64,000 nt of DNA, from NCBI GenBank assembly GCA_021399435.1, contig JAJTUP010000034.1:62001-126000 (forward strand), given 5' to 3'. The position numbers and the translations under genes are program-made. The notes under the pieces are model-generated. The model did no database searches, was not told the DNA's origin, and was given only the letters and a program-made list of their open reading frames with translations. Positions 42,255 to 55,059 of the stretch are shown piece after piece; the stretch's first letter is position 1, and every line of letters starts with the position of its first letter. Origin of the DNA: Diaporthe sp. PMI_573. Its lineage: Eukaryota; Ascomycota; Sordariomycetes; Diaporthales; Diaporthaceae.

Positions 42255-45200
42255 GCAGAGTTGCTGATAAGCTCGGATCCCTGCCGACATTGAGCGCTCA
42301 TGCGCGGGAGATCACGGATGGCATGGTCCCATGTGCTGGGACAACGGGAGCCCAGGAATCACGCCACCCGCCTTAGGTCCTGGCGGGTCCCTCCTGCAGC
42401 CTCCGACTCTTGACACCCCCGGGCGAGCAACCTGGCGACATCATGAGATGCCACGAGATGCTCGCAGACACTACAGCACTGGCAGATACCAGATTGCGCC
42501 CCCTTACCCTTTACCCTGCGCCACCCCTGCTGGCCGCCGTCCGCTCTGGGCCGCCCATCACGCTCTGGCCCAGCGCGTGTGGTTCGACGTTCGATGCCTC
42601 CTTGCCCTGCTTCCCGAGCTCCACTCGTGCTTCTGAGGCTCTCGGCCCTGCCCACCACGCTATTCCTGGCCGAACCTCGCACCATTCCACCACCCCTGCA
42701 CGCCGCCCTGCGTGGGGGCCTTCCTTGTCTGCTACGCTATCTCTGCATCTTGACTGTCTGGACTGTCAGACTGTCAGGCTGTCGGACTGATGTCGAGCCC
42801 TGCATAGCATGAGTGAGCCGCATCATGTCACGCCGGCTCGACGGCCGTTGCCACACTTCCACGGTGTCCACACACCCACCACGAACCACCCCCTCTGCCC
42901 CTGTCCCTCCTGTACTTGGGCCCTGGACCTGGATCTGGCCCTGCACTCGAGCCTGCGCCGGGTGGGCCTCGATCGCTGTCATCGACGCAGACCCAGAAAA
43001 GGTTTCACGATGCGGCGAAAGTTTTCCCTTGCATGGAGCCTCGTCTCTGTCGCCGTAGCGGCCCCGGCCTCGCGCCTAACAACCAAACCCGCGCGCCCTA
43101 CCCTGCCTTGCAGCACAGTCACTGTACTCAAAGATGCCCCTCCTTCGTCCGGCGTAACTTCGACCGGACTTCAGCTCGGAGGCGGTGGTATGCCCAGACG
43201 CGCGTTAGCATCACTGCCTGCTCTGCCCTAGGATGAAGTTTCTGCAGGCTCGCCATATCTGATGCCTCCGGGATCGCATTGCAGGCCCCTCAAGAACGTC
43301 CGGATCGACAACATGCTCTGTTGAAAATGCCAGGGTTCTTCCAACCCCCTGCCGACACGGCCTCAACAAGATCTCAAGTTCCTACGATATCGCGGGATGT
43401 GGGTCCTGTGTGACCTCCTTACACGGCCCGTGGTGACGAGGCGCTGGAACGAGGTACTCGAGAGCATGGAAACGAACATCTTGGACAACGAAACAAACTC
43501 AAACTGCACATCTCTGAGAAACTTACGCATGGGCAGCCGCTGACTTGTTCGCAAACAATTACCCAGGATCCTGTCACAGAGATGATGCTTGTGTCTTGCC
43601 GTCCGACAGTCAAATGAGACCGGCCGAGACATGTGCTGCGCGGATGTCGAGTCGTGTATTACGACCGACCAATGCGCAACACTGACATGGTAAGTACCCA
43701 AACAGGGAGCTCGGGGCTCTCCAGCGTCGTAATCCAGGATGTCTGCTACGCTCGTGCCTGTGGACTTGTCCGCAGTCTGGCAGACCGCAACCCGTCGCCG
43801 TGATGATGCTTCAGTGCAGATCTCCGTACTCAAGGTGCTACCCCGAGTTTCATCGATCTGCAAAAGTCCCAGCGAACTGTTCTCAAACAGGCGGCGCGAC
43901 CCGTCCAAAACCTTATGTGCATGGGCCATGGAGGATGTTTTGTTCCGGACTGAGGCCACGACATCTTGTGGTTTTATGGTGGAAGGGAAGCAGTCCCGGC
44001 TTTACTCGACGAGATTCAGAGGATGCTGGGACAGATCCCTCTTCCCGAAATCTAGAGAACTCGTGCAAGCTGTCCTCCTGTTTCCTAATCTCGGTATGGC
44101 TTCAGGGGAGTGCCAACAACGTGATCGAGAATCGACCGTCTCGTCATAAATCTAGATTGTCCAAGATCTCTGTCAAATCGGTCACTGCCACAGCTCCACA
44201 CAGCGTGGGCAACAGCCTAACCCCTGGGTGTCCACGCGAGTTCATTAGCCAACCAGAGTATCTTCTTCCAGCCCCAGACCTCTGCATCTGCGTGGGATGT
44301 CCGCAGAAGAAATCAGCCCATAGTTGAGCAGGCTTTACTGCTCTTCGAGGTCATGGTAGCGTTTTGGACGAACCCTGTGGCGCAGCTCGCCAGTCACGCA
44401 CAGTCTGTTAAATGGTCTCGTTGTTTGGTTTGACCCACAATCTAGATCTCTGGAATGAAAAGCTTGGCCAGGTGCGGTTCCGAGCTAGCAATTGAATTAC
44501 AAGATCGAGGACTCGGACAGGTGAAGCTGCTTGGTAGAGCGGATAGGCAGTTTGCCTGTAGCTCTCGACTCCATGATGAACTGAACAAGCAAAGAGCAGC
44601 TTCAAAGAGACCGAATGGTGAATCGTTTGGTTCTGCCTGTTTTGCTTGCTCATAAGCTGCCGTGAGGTTGTAAGTGTGAGTTAGAGCTCAGCTGCTTCCA
44701 ATTGCCAGAGACTGCCTTCGACAGCTCAACATTTCATCCTGGCTATTTAATCTGGCTTCCACCCGGCAATTTCTTTAGCCGTCACTCTGCTGTCATTTTT
44801 AGAGTCAAACACCATCACAGTGGTTAATCAGGCCACCTTCCAAGAGTGGGAAATATGTCGGCATTGGAAGATGTCGGTAATGGAAGATGACGAGCAGAAG
44901 TATTGCAAATAGGTACAATTCAATGGCTCAGAAGTGGTGTCGTAAATGCACCTCATCTGCTTCGTGTCCCGGTTTTTTCCCCAAACAGAATAAACAAATA
45001 AACCAATTCAGAGATGGCGAGGCTCGGGGCATAGGGACAGGCTTTGTCATCTTACAGGTGAAGATGTGTATCGGATGCTTCAACAGCGACTGAATGGTTC
45101 TACGTCTCATTTGATTTGACTATGTATATTTGCAATGGTTCTCTCTCTCTCTCTCTCTTGGAATTAAACATTAGAGGAATATCTCGAGCTAATGGGTCAA

Positions 45201-46891
45201 TACTAGAGAATCGATGTATCGCAGCTTGAAGCAGCCACATATTGCGACCATCATGTACTAGTACCACCTAGGGAGACCACTCTGGTAAGTTTAAGCTTAC
45301 AGGAGGCCATACTTCCACACTGCTAGTTTTGATTCTTCGGCTGGCGAAGATGAATTGCAGGCGATTTTCGACCAAGATTTCCTGTCATTGAATTCTGACA
45401 TTATGCCGAGGCGCAATCATACCTGACAGCCTTATGTCTCGACTATACAGCAGCAACATGGTTAGCCCGGCTGCCCTGCTACGACCTCGGCGTCTCCATT
45501 GCACCCAATTTGTAAGCTTCATGAACTAAGTATCAGCGTATGTTGTGATAGGTAGTTGTGGCATACGAAGTCGAAATCATCAGCGAGGCGAGATGAATAG
45601 ATCGCAGCCAAAGTACATCAATACGCAGCAACAATGCCATATGTACATCCAGTAAGTGGTCCCAGGTCATCCTTTAGATAATCAGATATCCCATTGAAAT
45701 GTTATCACAGCCCGAATGCAAGTGGTCTTGACCTGTCCAGCTAGCAAACTCTCCTTCAAAACGTTTCAACATATGAATCCAACACGCTACTCAGGACAGC
45801 TTAATTATACTGGCCTATATATATATTCATGATACCCTCAAGAATAATCAAGGGGGCATGTGATAGTCGTCATCTGTCCAAATTCAATTTGTGACATTCT
45901 GCCGCGTCAACCTGAGGTATGATCCGCGTGTACTTAACCCATGATCGGTTTAGATACCTCAGCAACACGCAAGCCAGGAAATACGTTTCCTATCATCGAG
46001 AATTATTTACTCGTAATTCCCCAATCGAACTTGATTGATTGTTTTCTCGGAGAAAAAAATCCTTCTCAGGCTTAAGTTGTTTGCTTTGGTGTCGAACAGG
46101 AGTGGCGCACCCATTCCTCATTCATCATAGGCTATTATGCAGACGGCACAGGTCCTAAGATTAGCGTTAACTGAAAGAGGATGCTGCGCCTTTTAAAGTA
46201 GGTCTAATGAGGAAAAGGTAAGTTTGATGCACGGCCCCTTGCCATGCCGGGGGAAAATATTCACGACCACATTTTTGAAGCCCTTGATCAAGGACCTCGG
46301 TATTACTCTGTGATGTGCAGCACCATATGAGCGTCCTTCGTAGAGTCACTCGTTGAGATATGCACCATACGAGGCGCGAAGATACCATCAAATTTTATGG
46401 CCTTTGGCAAGGGAAGATTTGCAGACGAGAACAAGATTTAAGCATATGGCAAGCTGGAGCACTTAATTTAGAATGAGTGACTGGGGTTCCCCTATGCGGC
46501 TCCCCCACGATCCGGGATGCTCCCACAAGAGCCGAGTCAAGCAACACGCAAGCTTTCAGGGGTGGTCCGGAGCACATCAACCAAGATGGACACGAGAAAC
46601 AGACACCTCAGGGGCCCGACTTGATCGAAGCCCGGGCTTGTCAAACATGAGATCTTCAACAAACTCGATGCTCTCATTAATTTTCCAAAAACTCCTGCCT
46701 TTGAGCGTGAGTTGAGCCTTGAAGGCGTGCCACTCTTTTAAACACCACCGCACATCCACACATCTAACCACATTCGCTCTTTTCGAACCACTCGCCCCCA
46801 CAAAGAGACGCACGACATTACGGGGCGAGGTAGATCGGGCTCATTTCGACGCGCGTCCATCAGACGCGGCACGCCCAGGCCCTCACCCGCG

Positions 46892-49049
46892 ATGGCAGAC
46901 TCCGGCGGAGCAGGTGGTGGATCAAATGCAGGGCCGCCATTCGAATCTACCACCGCCAGCACGACGACAGCCAGCGCCTCGACCAGCTCGTCCTCCGCCG
47001 GCGCCGTGCGCCTCGAGCTCGTCGGGCCCGAGGAGCTCAGCTTCGTGCCGCGGTTCGGGCGGTCCGCGTTCCAGGTCGTCCTCAACACCACGTCGTTTGG
47101 ATCCATTATGTCGCAGCTAAATGACACTGCGGCGGCGGCAGCGGCGCAAGCAGGCGGGTCGTTGCAGCCACCGCCTGTCTCGCTCCTCGAGACGGGCTGC
47201 TTCACCAACTCGAGCGCCGGGAGTGGGATGCGCGCTGGCGAGGGGTGGAGGGACTGCGTTGAGGCGTGCTCGGCCCCGAGCGCCATGTTCAACTCGAGCT
47301 TCACTTTCTGGAACTGTCTGACTCTTGGCGCCGTCGCGCTGTACGCGCAGTCGGAAGGCATGGTGCTGGACCAAGGGGCGGTGGCGTCGGTGGGCCAGGG
47401 CCTCGGGTTTAGCGGCCTTGACGAGTTTAACAGCACACAGATTTTGTCCAACACGGTCAACTGCATCAAGGGCTCGTGTCAGGATTATAGCCTCGGGTCG
47501 TGTACGGATAACATCACCACCCTGGACCTCAGTGGGTCTCAGGACAAGGTGGTTGATCTGTTCAATGCCTTGCAGGGATACTGTGACGGGGAAGAGAGTA
47601 TAGTGAATTCGGACATCGCTGGCCCTGGTGTAAGCACTTCAAGACCCGGTCTCCTTTGCTCGCCGGGCAAGTTGCTAATCATTTGCGCCGTTGCAGGTCG
47701 TTCTCTCTTATATTCTGCAGGCCACGCTGGCCATCGCCGTCTATGTCTTCGTCAACCTCTTCACCAGCTGGATGCTTCCTATCCTTTCGCTAATATATAC
47801 AATTCAAGACCGCATCGCACCTGGACGACGCACACGGACATCGGATGACTCGATAGTCGGCCTGCAGCCCCCACAGACGCCGTGGCATCGCGCGCGCGAG
47901 CACCAGGCAAATCTCTCCAGGTCCCGGCCCGCGGCGGCGCTGACGAGTGCCCTTGTCGAGTTCCAGGAGGTACAGGGCTTCTTTGTGGCGTCCATTCAGT
48001 TCGCCACGCTGCTCGTCTTTGCGGCAGACGACCAGTCCGCTATGTTGAGCAGCACCAGCTCGTTCGGCGAGGCAGTGCTTAACGTCGAGGTGGTGCAGAT
48101 GCTGTCCATAAACGGGGTGCTGCCTGTGCTCTTCATCCAGATTGGGCTGATGCGCCTCGGCGTGCGCTGGTGGTATATGACGTCGATCATGGTGGGGGTT
48201 TTTATCCTGTCTATGGTCATAGCGACAAGAAACCTGATGCCGGACTACGACACGCTCTGGGAGTACTTCAAGGAATCAGGGGCAATCGAGATGTGTGGCG
48301 GGAATCCGTCGCCCATGACTTATTGCCTGAACTCTGTAGACGGCTTGAATGGAGCACTGCAAAGCATGAACTCGGGCCTGATACTGGGATGTGTGACGGT
48401 CTCGGTGCTGGTTTTGGATCAGCTCTGGCATTCTGCGAACCGCAACGGCAGACTGAACGACGTGTTGGACGCGTGGGAGCTATCTAGCTCAAGAGGCATG
48501 TTCCTCAGGCGTCGAGTCTGGCCGGTTTTCATGGCGTTGCTATGGTTCTGTCTTGAGTTTGGGCTGCTCATATATGTCGGCATCTACCTCAAAGCAACCA
48601 TCTCGATCCTCGAACTGGTCGGCACAAGCGCCTCCAACTGGACATACGGGCAGCTGATCGCGGTCATGGTTTGGGCTCCTGTGATCGGCAAGTACGTCTA
48701 CTTCAACGTGTTTGGCATCACGGAAGGGGTCGGGAAGCGCCTGGCGAGTAGGTACAAGGTCGTCGAGGTCGACCCAGACGATGACCACTCTCGCAAACCG
48801 GGGTCGGGCGGTTTTGTCAGGCAAGAAGACGGCATCGAACTGTTCGACCGCAAGAACGACCCTTTTAGGCCTTTTAGTCGCGAGAATACCTTGGTCGCGA
48901 ACATGTCGCCGGCTGCGACGACGTTGGATCTATCAGGGAAAGAGGATTATGGGAGGAAGAATAACCCTTTCGACGGCTATGTCAAACGGAGGCATCGCAG
49001 TGCTGGCGCGCAAGACCTGCCCGGAGACGGCAAATTTAGTAATGTTTAG
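46892..49049 (+). CDS. Polytopic membrane protein with Cys-rich ectodomain
   Basis: Two exons, 46892-47629 and 47697-49049, with a 67-nt intron; 696 aa. Family not recognised. The N-terminal 245 residues begin with a Ser/Thr/Gly-rich stretch, then a probably extracellular region with eight Cys (among them [30 protein letters not shown]) and several NxS/T sites. Exon 2 has about seven hydrophobic helices: [118 protein letters not shown]. The C-terminal 110 residues are hydrophilic with paired NDPF/NNPF motifs. Topology resembles a receptor or transporter, but no family can be named. Confidence 0.8.
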
Positions 49050-49994
49050 ATTGCCGGTTCTAATGAAATTAATTCCTTGAAACATGCAAGACCAGGCATT
49101 GAACTTTGATATTTTTTTTCGGCATCGGAGTTCCCTATGCTTAGCCAACGGCTTCCCCGGGCAGTTAAGGGGCGAGGTTCACGTCCAGTGTCAGCTGCAA
49201 ACCAAAAGAGAAAAAAAAGAAGAAGAAAAGAAGGGAAAAAAAACACCCAAAGCGAGCAGGCGTTACCATGGGTGCTGACAGTGTTGAGAGTGTTTGCCAG
49301 TCAAATTCGAATGTACTTTATGTTCCATATTCGGACTGGGTGACGAGGATGTTGGCAGTCGAAAGAGGTGGGTTGTAGAAAATGAGCAGTGGGTCTCAAT
49401 CAGCCCTACGAGGGACGCTGCGGTTGCGTCATGCCTGACTGGAGGGCGTTGGCTGCCGACCCGGCCATCCCGGCGTTGGACTTTGACCCCGACAATGCAT
49501 GCACGCTGTATCAACTCACATCAGCCCTAGAACATTATATCTACCACATGGACTGGCCGTCTTTCCACGCGGGGCAGACCAAGTGAAACAACATTTTATA
49601 CCCAGAACGCCCGACCTATTCACCTGAGTGGCCAGTTCTCGACGGGAACTAGAGGGCCCGATTCAGGCCACCAAGCTATCCACTTCACAGCCACTCCTGC
49701 GCCGAGACGTTTACGAAGCTTGGAAAACAGTCTCAGCGCGCGGGCAGGTCAACGCACTCCACTTGACGACCGTTTGCCCGATCCATTTTGCTGCCGGCAA
49801 CCACCTAGGAACAAAACATCTTTCTCATCCGCTCCCACCTTGAACCGTCCTCACTCACTTGAACGTGGCTTCGGGGCCTCTCTGGACGACCCTTGCAAAC
49901 AATCCAGGCGCACACCCGAGCCCGGCACCAGCAGGAGAAGTCCGTCTCTGGGCCGTCTCATCCGGGAAACAGTCCACTTCTACCAACAAGAACC
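49050..49994. other. Intergenic region
   Basis: 945 bp with a purine-rich A/G tract at about 49205-49250. It holds the 3' UTR of the membrane protein and the promoter/leader of the gene at 49995. No gene is recognised. Confidence 0.5.
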
Positions 49995-50915
49995 ATGAAC
50001 AATCGCGATCTCTTCGACGACGAGCCGCCGCCCTCTTATGAGGAGGCGACTGGCCGCCCATCAATCACCAACAGACCCACACAGAATGGAGCACCACCGC
50101 CGACGCCACCAAGGCCCGCCAACAACAAGATCAACACCACCCCAAACGGCCCCAGCACCCCGGGCGGCCCAGCATCACCAACAGTCACCCCACACACGCC
50201 GGCCCAGACGTTCCAGCAGATCATCCCCGCCTCGCAGCAGACGGCGAGGCAGTTCCCTCCCGCCTTCAACCTCTACCGCGACGCCTTTCCCGGCGGGCCG
50301 CGGTCGTACTTCCTCGGCGAACACCAGGCGACCCCGCTGTACTCCGTTACTGCCGGATGGACGGCGGCAGCAGGCGGCTCCAGCGTGGTGCTTCACAACG
50401 GGCCAAGCGACGACCACGCGCCCCTCGCGACGGTGGCGTACGACCTGACTGGCCGCCACATGCGCGTCAGCCTCCCCCCGCTGCCCGGACGCAACAGGTC
50501 AGAGCCCGTCTCGGTACAAACCCCAACCTTCATGAGCGCCAAGTTCGCCTTCACCGTGGAGGTCCCCTGGCCCGGGCCGGGGGGCGCGACAGCGTACCGG
50601 AAGGAAACCTTCGAGTGGCGCAGGAGCAACAGCCTCGCCATCGGCGGGCTGGGCGGCCGCTCGCAGGGGTGGAAGCTCGTGCGGCTCAGCAACGAGCTGC
50701 CGCCGGGCGGGCTGGCGGTCTCCGGCAGCGGCCCGCCTTCTGGGGACGGTCACGAGGTCGTCGCCGTGTGCACCGACGCCGTCATGAGCATGACTAAGCT
50801 TTTCAAGTTCTCCTTCCTGGGCACGGGCCTGTCGGGCGCGCTTGGGGAGCGCTGGGCGGTGATGGCGGTTACTACGGCGCTTGTCATCTGGGACCAGGAG
50901 CGGAGGAGGGACTAG
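49995..50915 (+). CDS. PPxY-motif protein with a possible tubby-C-like domain
   Basis: Single exon of 306 aa. The N terminus carries PPPSYEEATG, a PPxY motif of the kind bound by WW domains of Rsp5-type ubiquitin ligases, followed by 75 disordered Pro/Thr/Asn-rich residues. Residues about 90-300 look like one beta-rich domain: GGPRSYFLGEHQATPLYSVT, SVVLHNGP, AKFAFTVEVPW, KETFEWRRSNS, GWKLVRL, and a final hydrophobic helix (ERWAVMAVTTALVIWDQ). This order resembles LURP-one/tubby-C-like fungal proteins, which I infer rather than see. It may be an adaptor between Rsp5 and membrane cargo, but nothing in the sequence proves that. Confidence 0.75.
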   Translation: MNNRDLFDDEPPPSYEEATGRPSITNRPTQNGAPPPTPPRPANNKINTTPNGPSTPGGPASPTVTPHTPAQTFQQIIPASQQTARQFPPAFNLYRDAFPGGPRSYFLGEHQATPLYSVTAGWTAAAGGSSVVLHNGPSDDHAPLATVAYDLTGRHMRVSLPPLPGRNRSEPVSVQTPTFMSAKFAFTVEVPWPGPGGATAYRKETFEWRRSNSLAIGGLGGRSQGWKLVRLSNELPPGGLAVSGSGPPSGDGHEVVAVCTDAVMSMTKLFKFSFLGTGLSGALGERWAVMAVTTALVIWDQERRRD

Positions 50916-51407
50916 GAGCCTTTCTGGTGAGGATGTGCCCGTGTTGGAGCCTTACATCGCCCGCGGCTGGTTCTTTTGGGGTGAGAAGGGAGGGGGGAGG
51001 TCTATACAGGCTGTCGTGGACGGCTCAAAGTGAAATGGTGGGCTCTGATTGTCTGGGGGTCCGGCATTGGGCTTTGGGAAATGGAGCGGATGGACGAGGG
51101 AGTTCGGGCGCAATGTGGCAGATGATTTGCAGATGATTTGCTCACAGACTGCGGTGGTGGTCTTCCGGATGTTCGATAAAGGTTTTGTAATGAGCGACGC
51201 AGCTTAGAATTTTCCTCCGGCCAGAATGATACCACCTTACTTCACCTAGTCACATTTGCATTGGGTATGTGGGCAGACCTTGGATGTCCTGTTAACCTTA
51301 AGACGCCTCACATCATTATTGTACCACCCTGCAAGACTATCGTAATCATCTTCAGACCTACCCTGTTCCATCATCATTCTTCATTACATCGTGCTACATA
51401 CAAATTC
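50916..51407. other. Convergent intergenic region
   Basis: Between the stops of two convergent genes; holds their 3' UTRs, nothing else recognised. Confidence 0.5.
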
Positions 51408-52421
51408 CTAGCCCCGGGGAGGCCGTATGTAATCCGCGATGAGCTTCTTGATGCTCTTTTGTTTGCGGACCGGTCTGGATGGCGACTTGACACGGGCGGC
51501 ACAGCTCGGTGCCGAGGCTCTCCTTTCCACGCGTTCTCTGGGCACACTCGTGTTACTGAACGTGACACGCCTCCCGGTCATGTCTGTGTTGGCCCGCGAG
51601 ATGGTGCTCTTCGGTGGAACAGCATTGGCGTCGCCTTCGTCACTGGATGCTTCCGAAGACAGGGCCTGGCGTTCCGAGTCGAATTCTCCTGATGTTGCGC
51701 GGGCCTCATGACCCTCCATAGCATCGTCGTCGGCCGCCTCTTGGATCTCTGCGAGCTTTGGTGATGGACGTGATTGATGATCCCAATTGCTTGAGTAGAA
51801 GAGATTCAGTGGTGGTTCACGGGTGGGCCGTGGAGCTTGGTCCTTATTCTCTATCCGTTGCCGTTCGGCTTCCACGGCTTCTCGCATGAAGAGCTCATAG
51901 TCCGATGGGTCCGAACCTTGTGCTGCATTTTGCGGGGAAGCAAGGCAAGACTCGACACTGCCGACTCCTTGAGACGGAGGTTGCAAGCTGGCGACCGGCT
52001 CTAAGCATAAGCTTGGATCACGCTCCGGTCCATCTTCCGAGGCGTCTGCCGTCGATGCCTGATCATCCATTCGTTGCACGCCAAAGCTTTCTCGTCCAGG
52101 GCGTCCATCTGATCCAGTGTCCGTCGCCGTGTCTGCCGACTCTAGAGACTTTTTGACATACTGCTCGAGTCTGGAGTCCAGTTCCTCCAAGTCCAGGTCC
52201 TTTTCGGGATAATATGATCGAGACCGGGGGTTCGACATTGGCTTCTTGGGTCCTTCGTCCCGGTAGTGGGCAGCCGGGTGTTCATTCACAGGCTGGATGG
52301 GGACATATGATGGTCGCTTCTCTGTCAAAAAGGTGGCGTTTGAGGGGGCTAGGGCTGCCGTGCGGAGTTGGCGCAGGCGGTCAACCAGGCTGGGCTTTCT
52401 GTTGAGCGACTTGGTGCCCAT
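51408..52421 (-). CDS. Disordered hypothetical protein
   Basis: Single exon, 337 aa from the ATG at 52421 (MGTKSLNRKPSLVDRLRQLR). Almost entirely disordered, rich in Ser, Asp, Glu, Arg and Pro. Conserved-looking patches are the basic N terminus, DLDLEELDSRLEQYVKKSLE (residues about 75-95), YELFMREAVEAERQRIENK (helical) and the basic C terminus KSIKKLIADYIRPPRG. No known domain, signal peptide or membrane segment. The open frame extends 15 codons upstream without an ATG, so the chosen start is the first real one. Confidence 0.7.
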   Translation of the reverse strand: MGTKSLNRKPSLVDRLRQLRTAALAPSNATFLTEKRPSYVPIQPVNEHPAAHYRDEGPKKPMSNPRSRSYYPEKDLDLEELDSRLEQYVKKSLESADTATDTGSDGRPGRESFGVQRMDDQASTADASEDGPERDPSLCLEPVASLQPPSQGVGSVESCLASPQNAAQGSDPSDYELFMREAVEAERQRIENKDQAPRPTREPPLNLFYSSNWDHQSRPSPKLAEIQEAADDDAMEGHEARATSGEFDSERQALSSEASSDEGDANAVPPKSTISRANTDMTGRRVTFSNTSVPRERVERRASAPSCAARVKSPSRPVRKQKSIKKLIADYIRPPRG

Positions 52422-54166
52422 CTTGCTGAATGGGGGGTGATATATGTGGCTTGGCTGCGACCCCAAATATGACCCGTGGTTGGTTTTTTTTTACCGGTGA
52501 GGGCTGAATGGCAATATTCCGCAAATATTGGAAGCACGACTTGGATGTCGGGCGCGGGTCAGACAGGGACGCTGGCTGTCTGACTTCCAACGTGCTCTTG
52601 GGCTCTGAGGGGACGCAGCGTCTGTGGAGGGCGCTACCACACAATGGCAAACATCAGAAACTGGAGTCGCGATGCAGAGTCAGCCCAGAAATGTCTGGAC
52701 GCCACCGTCGACTTGTGGGGAGAGGGACAGCTTCTGCGACGCCAGGCGTGTCGATTAGGGTGTTCGTCGGTGAGTGACGGTTTGCACAGGTGGTATTCCG
52801 AATTTTTTCCCGCACTTGGCAGGGTTTATGGTCGTCCCTTGCATGGGCTGCACACGGTAGCGAGTGCTGGTGAAAGCATCGAGGGATGCCAAGCGTGATC
52901 AGGAGAAGAAAGTTGAAGGGGACCAAAAGTCAGCCTGCCAGACTTTCCCGTTGACGCGAGAGGAGATGCTGAGGGTGACGTATAGGCATCGCAGCAAATT
53001 TGCATTGGGGAAACAATTTTGTCCCCGTCAAGTGGTGGGTGGTATGATTGGTATGGTTCAAGGTTTTGCACGAAATGAAGCAGGAGATTTCCCCGGATGC
53101 GTTGTTCGGGGCCTTTGGGTGGAGTGGGGGGGGCACCTTACCAGTGGAGGATCGACGACCCACCTGCATCTTTCCACCTCCCAACTCTCCATTACCTACC
53201 TACCTCGCAGGTAGGTACATACCAACCCCACCCCTGCCCCAAGTCTCCCCTCCCTGGCGGGCCCTTGACAGCTCTAGACTGGCTGACTGGCTGCTGGCCT
53301 ACCGAGAGGATTCCGGGGGCCGGGCCGATTGGCGGGTAAAACTGGACTGTGACGTTCGCCCACCTGGGCCAAGCTGTCCAAGCTCTGACTCCCCGAGCTC
53401 TAGCTACCCAGAGCTCCTGTCAGATCTGTCAGAGGCACGCCATCCCGTCGACCCAAGGAGCACGTGTTCCTGGTCAAACATCTTCACGACTGAACTGTGC
53501 TTCTCACAATCCTCATCCCGGCTCAGGCGGATAGGAAGCCCCGGGTGAAGCTTGTGAAAAAGCCTCCCAGGCGTCGACGCCCGAGCAAGGACGCCAGCCA
53601 TGGGCATCATTGAACTCCAGGTAGCCTCTTCAACAATCACTGGCGCTGCGTCAATGCGGCCAACCACGGGCTTGGGCTTCAACTCACCTACCTGGACACA
53701 TCTCACGCTGTGTCTTCCGCGGGACATCCTCACGGGAATTGAAGCTCCCCAGGACCACCCAAACAATCGTAGGTTCACGAGAATATTAGCTGTCAGCTAA
53801 TATCTTCCCAGCAGAGCTGCCCGAACTGCCTTGAGACACAACCGAATCTCACGGATGAACGTGTTGGTCGACGTCATCTCTGAGCCTTGACGACTCAGTT
53901 TGTTGCTCTGCACGGTTGACCGACCGGCTTCGAGGATGGCACGATGACAGTGAGACCGAGACGGTGTTCTCTTAGCCGAGAGCTACCCAACCTCGCCCAT
54001 ATTTTTTATATGTGAGACCTTGAACTTGGAAAATAGATATCTATACCAAGTCGTGAGCAACTAGTCTCGCCTGTTGTTTTGGTCCCTCAATCGTCGTAAC
54101 GTTCTCCTGCTGCCTTAGTCTGTGGGCACTTACTTTCATACAAGCACTTTGAACTGTCAATAAACC
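52422..54166. other. Divergent intergenic region
   Basis: 1.75 kb between two divergent genes. No recognisable gene. A TTTTTTATATG element near 54002-54012 lies about 155 bp upstream of the start at 54167 and could be its TATA box. Confidence 0.45.
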
Positions 54167-55059
54167 ATGAAGTTCATTTGGATCACAGCTTTGACGCTCG
54201 TTGCTGGCGTACTTGGGAGCCCAGTCGCTACCGCTGGCCCACAGCTCGAGGTCGAGGAGTCCCGGTTTCCCAACGTGTCCACCATCCTCCCAGACCTCCT
54301 TCATTCGATCCTGGGCGAGACCCATGCCATTGGTAACTTGATCCTCTCCCCCAGGCCGAGGTGCCATCAGTCCGTCCCTCACGAAGGGCAGACCCCCCCG
54401 TGCTGATAGTAAACCAAATATCCGCAGACGGCATCCTCGACCAGCACCCAGACCCCATCACGGGAGACACGGCCAAGAAGGTTGCGCGTCTGGTCGGGAC
54501 ACACCTCCACAACATCACAAACGTGCTGCATGACGCCCGGTCAGTCTTGGGATCACTGGGCAACGACACGACACTGGTCGACGAGGACGGCCTGCCCTGC
54601 AATGTGGCGTGTATCGTGGACACGACCAAGGGGCTCGTGAAGCATGCCGGCAACACGGCTCGCAAGTCACTCCTGAAGCTCGGGCTGCGTATGTTTCACT
54701 CCACCGCTACATCGTCCTACTGTCAACCGCCCCGCCCCGCCCCCTGACTCGGCGATTTGCTCAAGCTGAACTTCCTCAACTGGACAGACGCGCTGGGCAA
54801 GACCGTCGGCCCCTTCTTCCTGGCCCTCAGCGGAATAGTCCTCACCCTGAACGCCATCGTCGGTGGGGCCTTGGCCGCAGTCGCCGCCCTCGTAAATGGT
54901 ATCGGGCTTGTCATTGCCGCCGGGCTGGCCTATCTTGGCCACCTCGTGTCCGACAAGGAGAGACAGAGGGCCGGCGGCCCAGACGGAAACATCACACACT
55001 CCATCGGCCATTTGATTGGCGAGGCGCTGGGCCACAAGCTCGCAAATCTTGACTTGTGA
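54167..55059 (+). CDS. Predicted secreted protein with hydrophobic C-terminal hairpin
   Basis: Three exons, 54167-54332, 54428-54688 and 54788-55059; 232 aa. The N terminus MKFIWITALTLVAGVLGSPV is a clear signal peptide. The middle is polar, with N-glycosylation sites and one CNVAC pair. The end has an Ala/Gly-rich hydrophobic region (ALSGIVLTLNAIVGGALAAV, ALVNGIGLVIAAGLAYLGHL) that could form two membrane-inserting helices, and a polar tail. The second intron has two acceptors: CTCAAG at 54765 breaks the frame into an Arg/Pro-rich string, while GGACAG at 54787 keeps it, so I chose the latter (99 nt). No family is recognised; a secreted effector or surface protein is possible. Confidence 0.65.

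Larger units (their letters stand above)
41273..46891. other. 5.6-kb gene desert
   Basis: No confident gene. It contains short-unit repeats (41964-41990, 42201-42254, and CT microsatellite near 45140-45160). A minus-strand frame at 43363-43959 (198 codons) overlaps an equally long plus-strand frame and resembles nothing I know. The left part is the PDC promoter, the right part the promoter of the membrane protein at 46892; the middle could be decayed genes or regulatory DNA. Confidence 0.5.

Noticed and set aside
43363..43959. 198-codon minus-strand frame in the second gene desert
   Set aside because: It overlaps an equally long plus-strand frame, has internal splice-like ambiguities and matches no family I know; it could be a decayed gene, but I cannot support it.
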